Shown piece after piece: positions 1-11,038 of a stretch of DNA of 64,000 bases (position 1 is its first letter; every line of letters starts with the position of its first letter). The stretch lies in NCBI RefSeq assembly GCF_024347295.1, contig NZ_AP025458.1:1-64000 (forward strand), written 5' to 3'. Source of the DNA: Vibrio artabrorum. Its GTDB lineage: Bacteria; Pseudomonadota; Gammaproteobacteria; Enterobacterales; Vibrionaceae. The notes beneath the pieces are model-generated. The model did not search any database. It was not told where the DNA came from and saw only the letters and a program-made list of their open reading frames with translations. A program made the translations under genes and the position numbers.

Positions 1-1416
1 GTGTCATCTTCGCTTTGGTTGCAATGCTTGCAACAGCTTCAAGAAGAGTTACCAGCTACAGAATTCAGTATGTGGGTACGTCCGTTACAAGCGGAGCTCA
101 ATGGTAATACTCTGACTCTATTTGCACCAAACCGATTTGTACTCGATTGGGTGCGTGATAAGTACCTAAATAGCATCAATCGTTTGCTACAAGAATATTG
201 TGGTAATGATATTCCACATCTTCATTTTGAAATTGGCAGTAAACGAACCATTGCGCCAAAATCAGAGGCTGTTGCCCCTGCGCGTACCGCCGCAGATGTT
301 GCAGCTGAATCATCAGCCCCTGCGCAGTTACAAGCTCGCAAGCCTGTTCATAATATCTGGCGTGATGAAGAGCCTGTCGCGGTTGACTTGAATCATCGCT
401 CAAACGTGAACCCAAAACATAAGTTCAATAACTTTGTTGAAGGTAAGTCGAACCAACTGGGTTTGGCGGCGGCACGTCAAGTTTCAGATAACCCAGGAAC
501 CGCTTATAATCCGTTGTTCTTATACGGTGGTACGGGGTTAGGTAAAACGCACTTGTTGCATGCGGTGGGTAACGCCATTGTTGATAATAAGCCGAATGCA
601 AAAGTGGTTTACATGCACTCAGAGCGTTTTGTTCAGGATATGGTAAAGGCGCTGCAAAATAACGCGATCGAAGAATTTAAACGCTACTACCGCAGCGTTG
701 ATGCCTTGCTTATCGATGACATTCAATTCTTTGCTAATAAAGAGCGTTCTCAAGAAGAGTTCTTCCATACTTTTAACGCGCTACTTGAAGGCAACCAACA
801 GATCATCCTAACGTCTGACCGTTATCCAAAAGAGATCAACGGAGTCGAGGATCGTCTTAAATCTCGCTTCGGCTGGGGTTTGACGGTAGCGATTGAGCCA
901 CCAGAGCTTGAGACGCGCGTTGCGATCTTGATGAAGAAAGCAGAAGACCACCAAATTCACCTTGCCGATGAAGTCGCTTTCTTTATTGCTAAGCGTTTAC
1001 GCTCTAACGTTCGTGAGCTAGAAGGCGCATTGAACCGTGTTATTGCGAATGCAAACTTCACAGGCCGTCCGATTACAATCGACTTCGTACGTGAAGCTCT
1101 GCGCGACTTGTTGGCCTTGCAAGAAAAGCTGGTCACTATTGATAACATTCAAAAGACAGTGGCTGAATACTACAAAATCAAAGTTGCTGATCTATTATCT
1201 AAACGTCGCTCTCGTTCTGTTGCTCGTCCACGTCAATTGGCGATGGCATTGGCTAAAGAGCTGACGAACCATAGCTTACCTGAGATTGGCGATGCATTTG
1301 GGGGGCGTGACCATACGACCGTGCTGCATGCATGTCGTAAGATTGCTCAGCTGCGTGAAGAGAGCCACGACATTAAAGAAGACTATTCGAACTTGATTCG
1401 TACCCTTTCTTCTTAA
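1..1416 (+). CDS. dnaA: Chromosomal replication initiator DnaA
   Basis: DnaA binds DnaA boxes at oriC as an ATP-bound oligomer, melts the origin and loads the DnaB helicase. The 471-residue protein is full length and begins with GTG at the first base of the window, so its promoter lies outside. The N-terminal helicase-interaction domain (about 1-80) is followed by a variable linker, then the AAA+ domain with Walker A GGTGLGKT (176-183) and Walker B LLIDDIQ (Asp239-Asp240). The C-terminal DNA-binding domain carries the DnaA signature with GGRDHTTV at 434-441. It heads the conserved dnaA-dnaN-recF-gyrB cluster, 79 bp before dnaN. Identification is secure. Confidence 0.98.
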   Translation: MSSSLWLQCLQQLQEELPATEFSMWVRPLQAELNGNTLTLFAPNRFVLDWVRDKYLNSINRLLQEYCGNDIPHLHFEIGSKRTIAPKSEAVAPARTAADVAAESSAPAQLQARKPVHNIWRDEEPVAVDLNHRSNVNPKHKFNNFVEGKSNQLGLAAARQVSDNPGTAYNPLFLYGGTGLGKTHLLHAVGNAIVDNKPNAKVVYMHSERFVQDMVKALQNNAIEEFKRYYRSVDALLIDDIQFFANKERSQEEFFHTFNALLEGNQQIILTSDRYPKEINGVEDRLKSRFGWGLTVAIEPPELETRVAILMKKAEDHQIHLADEVAFFIAKRLRSNVRELEGALNRVIANANFTGRPITIDFVREALRDLLALQEKLVTIDNIQKTVAEYYKIKVADLLSKRRSRSVARPRQLAMALAKELTNHSLPEIGDAFGGRDHTTVLHACRKIAQLREESHDIKEDYSNLIRTLSS

Positions 1417-1495
1417 TACACAGTATTCTTAACCTTAATAAGCCGAATATTGGCACGTACGATGACGCAGTGCCATTTAGACCGTAGAGCAAGAT

Positions 1496-2596
1496 ATGAA
1501 ATTTACCATTGAACGTAGTCACCTGATTAAGCCATTACAACAAGTGTCTGGTGCACTCGGTGGCAGGCCAACGCTTCCAATTCTAGGAAACCTACTGATT
1601 AAAGTAGAAGATAACGTGTTGTCGATGACAGCGACGGATCTAGAAGTTGAACTGATCAGCCGTGTAACGCTTGAAGGTGATTTCGAAGCGGGCAGCATTA
1701 CCGTACCTTCACGCAAATTCCTCGATATCTGTCGTGGATTACCAGACAGCTCGGTGATTACTGTGGTTTTAGATGGCGACCGTGTTCAGGTTCGCTCAGG
1801 TCGTAGCCGTTTCTCATTGGCAACATTACCTGCGGCAGATTTTCCCAACATTGAAGACTGGAACAGCGAAGTTGAAGTGTCTGTAACCCAAGCAGAATTG
1901 CGCGGTCTTATCGAGAAAACACAATTCTCAATGGCGAACCAAGATGTTCGTTATTACCTCAACGGTATGTTGTTTGAGATTGAAGGTTCTATCTTGCGCA
2001 GCGTGGCAACCGATGGTCACCGTATGGCGGTATCACAAGCACAACTGGGTGCGGATTTTGCTCAGAAGCAGATCATTGTTCCTCGTAAAGGGGTGCAAGA
2101 GCTCGTCAAATTATTGGATGCGCCTGAACAGCCCGTGACATTGCAGATTGGTCACTCTAATGTGCGAGCTGAAGTGAACAACTATGTCTTCACGTCTAAG
2201 CTTGTTGATGGTCGTTTTCCTGATTATCGCCGCGTAATGCCGCAAAATACCACTAAAACACTCGAAGCCGGTTGCGATGAGTTACGTTCCGCATTTTCTC
2301 GAGCTGCGATTCTTTCGAATGAAAAATTCCGTGGTGTTCGCGTAAACCTTGTGGATAGTGAGATGCGTATTACCGCGAATAACCCAGAGCAAGAAGAAGC
2401 GGAAGAAGTGCTAGATGTAAGCTTTGACGGTGATGCGTTAGAGATTGGTTTCAACGTAAGTTATGTATTGGATGTGTTGAATACACTGCGTTGTGAGCAG
2501 GTTCGTATCTCAATGTCAGATGCGAATGCGAGTGCTTTGATTGAAAATGCACAAGATGACAGCGCTATGTACGTTGTTATGCCGATTCGTTTATAA
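1496..2596 (+). CDS. dnaN: DNA polymerase III sliding clamp, beta subunit
   Basis: The beta clamp is a ring-shaped dimer that tethers Pol III and other replication and repair proteins to DNA. The 366 residues match the usual length and comprise three repeated clamp domains. The ATG follows GAGCAAGAT, a weak ribosome-binding site, which suggests partial coupling to dnaA transcription. The C-terminal segment ending MYVVMPIRL is the typical tail that forms part of the protein-binding pocket. It lies between dnaA and recF on the same strand, with no terminator seen before recF. Confidence 0.98.
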   Translation: MKFTIERSHLIKPLQQVSGALGGRPTLPILGNLLIKVEDNVLSMTATDLEVELISRVTLEGDFEAGSITVPSRKFLDICRGLPDSSVITVVLDGDRVQVRSGRSRFSLATLPAADFPNIEDWNSEVEVSVTQAELRGLIEKTQFSMANQDVRYYLNGMLFEIEGSILRSVATDGHRMAVSQAQLGADFAQKQIIVPRKGVQELVKLLDAPEQPVTLQIGHSNVRAEVNNYVFTSKLVDGRFPDYRRVMPQNTTKTLEAGCDELRSAFSRAAILSNEKFRGVRVNLVDSEMRITANNPEQEEAEEVLDVSFDGDALEIGFNVSYVLDVLNTLRCEQVRISMSDANASALIENAQDDSAMYVVMPIRL

Positions 2597-2671
2597 GTGT
2601 TGTGTGTTAAGAAACCATGATCTACCCCGTTTACCTATCGAGTCGTGATTGAAGATTACTATGAAAACGTT

Positions 2672-6186
<3,515 letters not shown>

Positions 6187-6225
6187 TCTCTTTGATACTT
6201 CGCTCTTTCGCTTAATTTCTGTGTC

Positions 6226-6262
6226 AGAGGTGCTCACATACATTCGTATGCTCCGCGTCTCT
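6226..6262. repeat. Dispersed stem-loop repeat, family A, copy 1
   Basis: A 37-bp element 39 bp after the gyrB stop. An outer 5-bp helix (6226-6230 with 6258-6262) encloses the conserved TGCTCA, an inner helix CATAC/GTATG (6237-6241 with 6246-6250) with a 4-nt loop, then conserved CTCCGCG. A second copy lies at 39138-39174 after ilvC, with the same single-stranded parts but different, compensated stems. It has no T-run of its own; a terminator lies downstream. The function is not recognised. Confidence 0.65.
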
Positions 6263-6314
6263 TCCTTGAACTAAAACGAAATAGCGTCGTCTCAAAAAAC
6301 TAAATATATTATTG

Positions 6315-6350
6315 AAAAGACTGCCCGAAATGGCGGTCTTTTTGTTTTTT
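6315..6350 (+). terminator. Rho-independent terminator of the dnaA-gyrB cluster
   Basis: The 8-bp stem AGACTGCC/GGCGGTCT (one G-T pair, loop CGAAAT) is followed by TTTTTGTTTTTT. It is placed to end transcripts leaving gyrB. Confidence 0.85.
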
Positions 6351-6397
6351 AAGTATTTGAAAAATAATAATTTTGGAAAATAATTGAAAATTATCCC

Positions 6398-6426
6398 TTG
6401 AAACTATTTTGCTCAATCCATATATC
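6398..6426 (+). promoter_or_regulatory. Sigma-32 (heat-shock) type promoter for ibpA
   Basis: CTTGAAA (6398-6404) is a perfect match to the sigma-32 -35 element. A 14-bp spacer leads to TCCATATAT (6418-6426), close to the CCCCATnT-type -10. Transcription would begin near 6433, leaving a leader of about 256 nt before the ibpA ATG. No other good promoter was seen closer to the gene. Confidence 0.7.
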
Positions 6427-6591
6427 TAGTTGTGAAGAGGATGACTGTCTTGCTCAAAGAGAAGAAACAGAACCTTCATTACCGCTAACAAAATATCGCT
6501 CAATAGAGGATAACTTTGGCAGCACACAACTTAGAAATTGATTCATTGCTATGTCCCAGCGTTGTCGCCAATAGAGGTGAAACCCGAGGAA

Positions 6592-6662
6592 TGCGAATTG
6601 AATCTCTTAGCTGTTTACTGGGTCATACACCGGTTAGATCCAAGTAAAATTCGCAGCTAAGA
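6592..6662 (+). promoter_or_regulatory. Mutually exclusive helices in the ibpA leader
   Basis: Two perfect helices are possible. TGCGAATT (6592-6599) pairs with AATTCGCA (6648-6655), and TCTTAGCTG (6605-6613) pairs with CAGCTAAGA (6654-6662). Their order is A-B-A'-B' and the 3' arms share two bases, so they either exclude each other or form an H-type pseudoknot with one shortened stem. The element directly abuts the thermometer hairpin beginning at 6663. A regulatory role is inferred. Confidence 0.5.
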
Positions 6663-6688
6663 CTATTGCTTACTAAAAGGATAGCATT
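6663..6688 (+). promoter_or_regulatory. ROSE-like RNA thermometer at the ibpA ribosome-binding site
   Basis: CTATTGCT (6663-6670) can pair with AGGATAG (6678-6684), burying the Shine-Dalgarno AAGGA (6677-6681), when G6668 is left bulged. That reproduces the hallmark of ROSE thermometers: a U(U/C)GCU motif opposite the Shine-Dalgarno with a conserved bulged G. The loop is TACTAAA and the ATG starts at 6689. ROSE elements are known upstream of ibpA/ibpB genes; assignment here rests on this motif and the gene it precedes. Confidence 0.8.
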
Positions 6689-7123
6689 ATGAGAACTGTA
6701 GATTTCACTCCACTTTACCGCAACGCAATCGGCTTCGATCGTCTATTCAACATGATGGAAGCGAACACGTCGAAAAATTCTTCTGGCGGTTACCCTCCGT
6801 ATAACATCGAGCAAAAAGACGAGAACAACTACCGTATTACGATGGCTGTTGCAGGTTTTGCTGATGACCAATTAGACCTGACTCAAAAAGAGAATATGCT
6901 AATTGTGAAAGGTGAGCGTAAAGCAGAAGTAGAGAAAACCTTCGTATATCAAGGTATTGCAGAACGCGATTTCGAGCGTAAATTCCAACTGGCAGACTAC
7001 GTAAAAGTGGTAGGCGCAAGCATGGAAAATGGTCTTCTTCACATCGACCTAGAACGCGAGATCCCAGAAGCGATGCAACCGCGTAAGATTGCTATCAATG
7101 GTAATAGCCTACTAGAAGGTTAA
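6689..7123 (+). CDS. ibpA: Small heat-shock protein IbpA (Hsp20 family)
   Basis: This ATP-independent holdase binds unfolding cytoplasmic proteins and passes them to DnaK/ClpB. The 144 residues match IbpA/IbpB. A short N-terminal arm ([20 protein letters not shown]) precedes the alpha-crystallin domain (about 35-125), which contains the AVAGF and '[13 protein letters not shown]' segments, and a C-terminal tail carries the IAI-type anchor 'RKIAINGN'. It appears to stand alone, between the gyrB terminator and its own strong terminator. A sigma-32-type promoter and a ROSE-like hairpin upstream indicate both transcriptional and translational heat control. Confidence 0.95.
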   Translation: MRTVDFTPLYRNAIGFDRLFNMMEANTSKNSSGGYPPYNIEQKDENNYRITMAVAGFADDQLDLTQKENMLIVKGERKAEVEKTFVYQGIAERDFERKFQLADYVKVVGASMENGLLHIDLEREIPEAMQPRKIAINGNSLLEG

Positions 7124-7170
7124 TTACCGTTAGCTCCTTAGAGCTAAAAAAATATCGGGAAGTAGAAGTG

Positions 7171-7199
7171 AAAGAGCACCTCATGAGGTGCTCTTTTTT
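7171..7199 (+). terminator. Rho-independent terminator after ibpA
   Basis: An 11-bp perfect stem (AGAGCACCTCA/TGAGGTGCTCT, 7173-7194) with no more than a tight turn is followed by six T residues. It lies between ibpA and the convergent avtA. Confidence 0.92.
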
Positions 7200-7213
7200 G
7201 TTTATCCTATTAT

Positions 7214-7256
7214 CGTCATTCCATAGAGAGAGGAACGACCGAGTAGGGAGTCTCTA
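7214..7256. repeat. Dispersed repeat, family B, copy 1
   Basis: The segment begins CGTCATTCC, continues with a purine-rich GAGAGGAACGA-like core, and ends GAGTAGGGAGTCTCTAT. The same arrangement recurs at 39352-39393 and, inverted, at 39419-39456. Its end overlaps the avtA stop codon. The ends are partly self-complementary, as in small palindromic intergenic repeats. Confidence 0.55.
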
Positions 7257-8507
7257 TTTGCTTTCGCTGTAAGCCTTTTTCACTTCTTCAGCAATGATCG
7301 CAATGCCTTTCTGCATTGCCTCATCATCTTGTACGTAGTTCATTCGTAAGCACTGGTGAGCATGATCCCACTCGTCTTCTTGACCGATAAAGAAGTATTC
7401 ACCCGGAACTATCAATACGCCGCGAGCTTTAAGGCGGTCGTACAGTTCCATTGTGGTGATTGGCAGCTCATCAAACCATAGCCATAAGAAGATAGCGCCT
7501 TCAGGTTTGTGGATTCGGAAGCGTGGGTCATCGATAGCTTGTTGCAGCAGTTCAACCGCGCGTAAAGACTTCTCTTTGTAGAAAGGTTTAATCACCTCTC
7601 CGCTTAAGCGCAGTAAATCGCCTTTTTCAATCATGTGGTTAGCGATTGCAGGGCCAACGCTGCTTGGCGCTAGGCTGATAATGCCATTCATGTTGGTTAG
7701 TGCTTGTGTTACCTCTTCGCTAGCAATCACGATTCCACAACGCACACCCGGCAAACCAAGCTTAGACAGGCTCATACACAGGATCGTGTTTTCATTCCAG
7801 AACGGTTTTACATCTTCAAAGATGATGTTTGGAAATGGTAGGCCATAAGCGTTATCGATCAGCAGTGGGATATTGTTTTCACGCGCCAGTTTATCCAGTT
7901 TATGTACTTCTTCGTCAGTGAGTACGTTACCGGTTGGGTTGGTTGGACGAGAAGCACAGATAGCCGCGACCGAGTCATCAATCTTAAGCTGTTCAAAATC
8001 GACGTGGTATTTGAATTGGCGGTTTTCTAGCAGCTCTATTTCTGGATGGTAAGAGATAAAGATATCGTCATCAATACCGGCGTCGCCATAGCCGATGTAT
8101 TCTGGTGCAATCGGCAACAAAATTTTCTTGTGTGAACCGTCAGGCTGTTGACCGGCTAGCAGGTTGAATAAGTAAAAGAAGCCACTCTGACTGCCGTTCG
8201 TCAGGCTAATGTTCTTCTCGCTGATCTCCCAACCATAGGTCTCTTTCAGCATTGCCGCTAACGACTTGATGAAGCTGTCTTTGCCCTGCGGGCCATCGTA
8301 GTTGGCGAGGGCAGCGATGAGCTCTCCATTGGCGAGCATATCGGCACTGGCTTGGTTAAAGTAATCGAGCATCGCTGGGATGGCGGCTGGGTTACCCCCA
8401 CCGAGCATGATTGCGCCTGGAGTGCGCAGGCCATCATTTAAATCATCCATTAAACGAGTAATTCCAGAGTATCGATTAAATTTTTCACCAAACTGAGAGA
8501 ACTGCAT
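7254..8507 (-). CDS. avtA: Valine-pyruvate aminotransferase AvtA
   Basis: AvtA is a PLP enzyme that exchanges amino groups between valine and pyruvate, linking alanine and valine synthesis in the cytoplasm. The 417 residues match the family. The fold-type I signature SRPTNPTGN (186-194) and the PLP-lysine segment SLSKLGLPG (Lys249) are visible, with an Asn/Asp-rich 'LLIDNAYG' contributing the cofactor aspartate. The start MQFSQFGEKF is the family's usual N terminus. It is transcribed alone, with the amylase gene upstream on the same strand closed by a terminator. Confidence 0.93.
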   Translation of the reverse strand: MQFSQFGEKFNRYSGITRLMDDLNDGLRTPGAIMLGGGNPAAIPAMLDYFNQASADMLANGELIAALANYDGPQGKDSFIKSLAAMLKETYGWEISEKNISLTNGSQSGFFYLFNLLAGQQPDGSHKKILLPIAPEYIGYGDAGIDDDIFISYHPEIELLENRQFKYHVDFEQLKIDDSVAAICASRPTNPTGNVLTDEEVHKLDKLARENNIPLLIDNAYGLPFPNIIFEDVKPFWNENTILCMSLSKLGLPGVRCGIVIASEEVTQALTNMNGIISLAPSSVGPAIANHMIEKGDLLRLSGEVIKPFYKEKSLRAVELLQQAIDDPRFRIHKPEGAIFLWLWFDELPITTMELYDRLKARGVLIVPGEYFFIGQEDEWDHAHQCLRMNYVQDDEAMQKGIAIIAEEVKKAYSESK

Positions 8508-8703
8508 TACTTATTTTACCTAATTCATTGTGATTGCTTGTTGTGCGTTATTAAGGCAGACCTTGTGTCTACCATCTTTGTTATCTCAAACATACCGGAA
8601 TGTTTTTGCGACGCATAGCAGCAAATGCTCTCATACGAAAAAAAGTCGATAAAGGCTTAACTAATGAGTGTTGGTTTTCTTATCGAACGTGTGTTTTGTG
8701 ATC

Positions 8704-8734
8704 AAAAAGGAGAAGTCGAAGCTTCTCCTTTTCA
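8704..8734 (-). terminator. Terminator after the alpha-amylase gene
   Basis: AAAGGAGAAG and CTTCTCCTTT form a long perfect stem around TCGA with A-runs and T-runs on either side, so it could work in both directions. It lies 27 bp past the amylase stop and should end its minus-strand transcript. Confidence 0.85.
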
Positions 8735-8760
8735 TTTCTGCGGGTTATTTCAATCAGCGC

Positions 8761-10848
8761 TTACTTTGAGCCAGTATAAACGACCAAGACTTTATCATCT
8801 TGATACTGGCGTTCGAACGCATAGTAGCCCTTACTGTTACGGATGATGTGCTTACCTTGGGCTACCGCTGGGTGGCGTTGACGGAATTGGCCAAGCGCTT
8901 GCCAGTGTTCCAACAATCTTGCTCGTTCACCAGTGATTTTCTCCCAAGGCATGTCAGAGCGAGTGCCTTGCATAGGGTCAGAACCTGTTGGGCCGAAATC
9001 ACGTGCGATTTCATCACCATAATAGATCTGGACGGCGCCTGGGGTCAGCATCAACGCGTTTGCAGCTTTGGTTTGCTTGGCGAAGTCACTGCCGTGTTGC
9101 GCCCAGAATAGCGAGGTGTCGTGAGACGATAGGTAACTCAACACGTTGAACTCACTGTCACTGTTGATCTTCTCTGCATAGCGAAGGTAATCAGCATCGA
9201 GATCGGAAAGGCATTTTAGCGCTTTGGGTGCGATATCACTCTGAAATTCAAAATTGATGATTGAGTCAAAGCCATTGGCGAAATAGTCTGATTTCACCAC
9301 GCTGTGTGCCCATACTTCACCAGTCATCCAGAAGGGGAGGTCATCTAAGGCTTTGTCTGGGTTGTTCTGTTTCCACTCGGCAAGTGCTTGGTTGGTGCTC
9401 TCTTTAAGCTCTGCCCAGGCTTCGAGTTCTACGTGTTTAGCGGTATCGATTCTGAAACCATCGACGCCGTATTCGCGCACCCAATCCGATAACCAAGTGA
9501 TTAAATGGTCACGAGGTGTTTTGAGTTCATCGGTCGCGCTGGTGGACTTATTGCGATAGAAATTAGGCAGCCCGGTTGTCTCTGTCGATTCTGTTTTGAT
9601 ATCGGGCAGGTGTGCCAAAGACATGGTGAGGTTGTTGTAACCCGGTGAGTCATAGGCGCCGATATCGCTGCGCAGCCAAGCTTTGCCCCACCATTTATCC
9701 CATGCTTCTTTGTCGCTGTATGAAATGTAGTTATTGAAGTAGTGCCAGTTCTGGCCTTTAGCGGGTTGCCAGTCTGTCCACTTTTCACCAAGTGTTTGTT
9801 TGGCTTGTTCATCAGTTAGATTGAGCTTACCAAAATCTAACTCTTGCATGTCGGCAAGCGTTGCATAGCCTGTGTGGTTCATTACCACATCCCAAACAAC
9901 GCGAATGCCTTTGCTGTGCGCGGTATCGATGAAGGTTTTCAGTTCGTCTTCGGTACCCATGTTGTCATCAAGTTTGGTCCAGTCTTGATGGTAGTAGCCG
10001 TGGTAGCCGTAGTGTTTGAAGTCACCACGATCACCACCGCCGACCCAGCCGTGGATCTGCTCTAACGGAGAAGTAATCCAGATCGCATTAGCGCCGAGTG
10101 ATGCTATGTAGTCGAGCTTTTCGGTTAAGCCTGCTAAGTCACCACCGTGGAAGGTGCCGATTTCATCTTGTCCGTCTTGGCTGCGACCGTAACTGTTGTC
10201 GTTATTAGGATTACCATTATAGAAACGGTCGGTCATGACGAAGTAAACCGTGGCATTGTCCCAACTAAAATCAGCTTTGGTTTCTGGTTCTACTTTCTCT
10301 AGTAGCAAAACACCTTGGCTGTTTTCGGCTGGCTGCATAGTGACGCTGCCGTTGATTACAGTCGCTTGGGCACCTGAAAGGGCATCTCTTATCAAGGTAC
10401 CATCATCAAAGGTTTGAGCAACGTTGATGGTGGTTGGCTGATCACTGGGTACAGGACAGGCAAAGCTTTGAACTTGTTGTGGCTTCGGCTTTATCTGAAC
10501 CGTGAGTTCATTGGTCTGTGGGTTGAGCGTGAATTGATAAGTGTTAGCGCGAAAGACTTTTATGGCGATCTCAGATTTCTCGGCACAGTCGTCAAGGCGA
10601 AGGGGGGTATTGAACTTGATGCGACTCTCTTCGGCCAGCGCATAGTTAGTGCCACAGGTATTTTGAGTATCGCTGATAGAGAAGGTATAGCTACCTTTGG
10701 CGAGTTCCTGTTCTGCAATCACGGTGCCTTTGCCGGATGATTCGAATACGACAGTGTCGTTATCAATTGTCAGCAGTAGGTTGTTGTCACTGGTTTGGCT
10801 GCATGCGCTGAGTGCGAGTATTGAAAGCGCGAGTACGGTTTTTTTCAT
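8761..10848 (-). CDS. malS: Lipoprotein alpha-amylase, MalS-like (GH13)
   Basis: It hydrolyses alpha-1,4-glucans, probably periplasmic maltodextrins. The start is set at MKKTVLAL, preceded by AGGGGAAGGGA; it gives 695 residues and a lipoprotein signal with lipobox LSAC, so the protein should be lipid-anchored. About 200 N-terminal residues of beta-rich, Cys-containing sequence precede the GH13 barrel. The barrel shows VYFVMTDRFYNG, VVMNH, nucleophile Asp468 (GFRIDTAKH), acid/base Glu511 (GEVWAH) and Asp577 (SSHDTS). E. coli MalS has the same layout but is periplasmic and soluble, so the lipobox is a difference. No MalT box was recognised. Confidence 0.85.
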   Translation of the reverse strand: MKKTVLALSILALSACSQTSDNNLLLTIDNDTVVFESSGKGTVIAEQELAKGSYTFSISDTQNTCGTNYALAEESRIKFNTPLRLDDCAEKSEIAIKVFRANTYQFTLNPQTNELTVQIKPKPQQVQSFACPVPSDQPTTINVAQTFDDGTLIRDALSGAQATVINGSVTMQPAENSQGVLLLEKVEPETKADFSWDNATVYFVMTDRFYNGNPNNDNSYGRSQDGQDEIGTFHGGDLAGLTEKLDYIASLGANAIWITSPLEQIHGWVGGGDRGDFKHYGYHGYYHQDWTKLDDNMGTEDELKTFIDTAHSKGIRVVWDVVMNHTGYATLADMQELDFGKLNLTDEQAKQTLGEKWTDWQPAKGQNWHYFNNYISYSDKEAWDKWWGKAWLRSDIGAYDSPGYNNLTMSLAHLPDIKTESTETTGLPNFYRNKSTSATDELKTPRDHLITWLSDWVREYGVDGFRIDTAKHVELEAWAELKESTNQALAEWKQNNPDKALDDLPFWMTGEVWAHSVVKSDYFANGFDSIINFEFQSDIAPKALKCLSDLDADYLRYAEKINSDSEFNVLSYLSSHDTSLFWAQHGSDFAKQTKAANALMLTPGAVQIYYGDEIARDFGPTGSDPMQGTRSDMPWEKITGERARLLEHWQALGQFRQRHPAVAQGKHIIRNSKGYYAFERQYQDDKVLVVYTGSK

Positions 10849-10959
10849 TGTTCCCTTCCCCTGAATAAACAGGTCAGTTATAGCAAACAATGCCCTCTAC
10901 AGTCTGAGTGCTGTTTCATTCAGTTAATCAATAACACCTCTACAAACAAATGCTTGGTT

Positions 10960-10996
10960 CACAAAAACAAAAAGGGAAGCTTTCGCTTCCCTTTGG
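10960..10996 (-). terminator. Rho-independent terminator of glyQS
   Basis: The perfect 10-bp stem AAAGGGAAGC/GCTTCCCTTT (10971-10980 with 10985-10994) is followed on the minus strand by TTTTTGTTTTTG. It is 45 bp past the glyS stop. Confidence 0.88.
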
Positions 10997-11038
10997 GGGT
11001 TTACCGTTAATTACTCAGAGTAACTGTCTCACTTGTGC

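Noticed and set aside
1..1500. Chromosomal origin (oriC) near dnaA
   Set aside because: No cluster of TTATCCACA boxes or AT-rich 13-mers was seen in the window; in Vibrio the origin is near mnmG, outside this range.
10414..10740. 108-codon plus-strand open frame inside the amylase gene
   Set aside because: It is antisense to a well-supported coding region and has no family resemblance.
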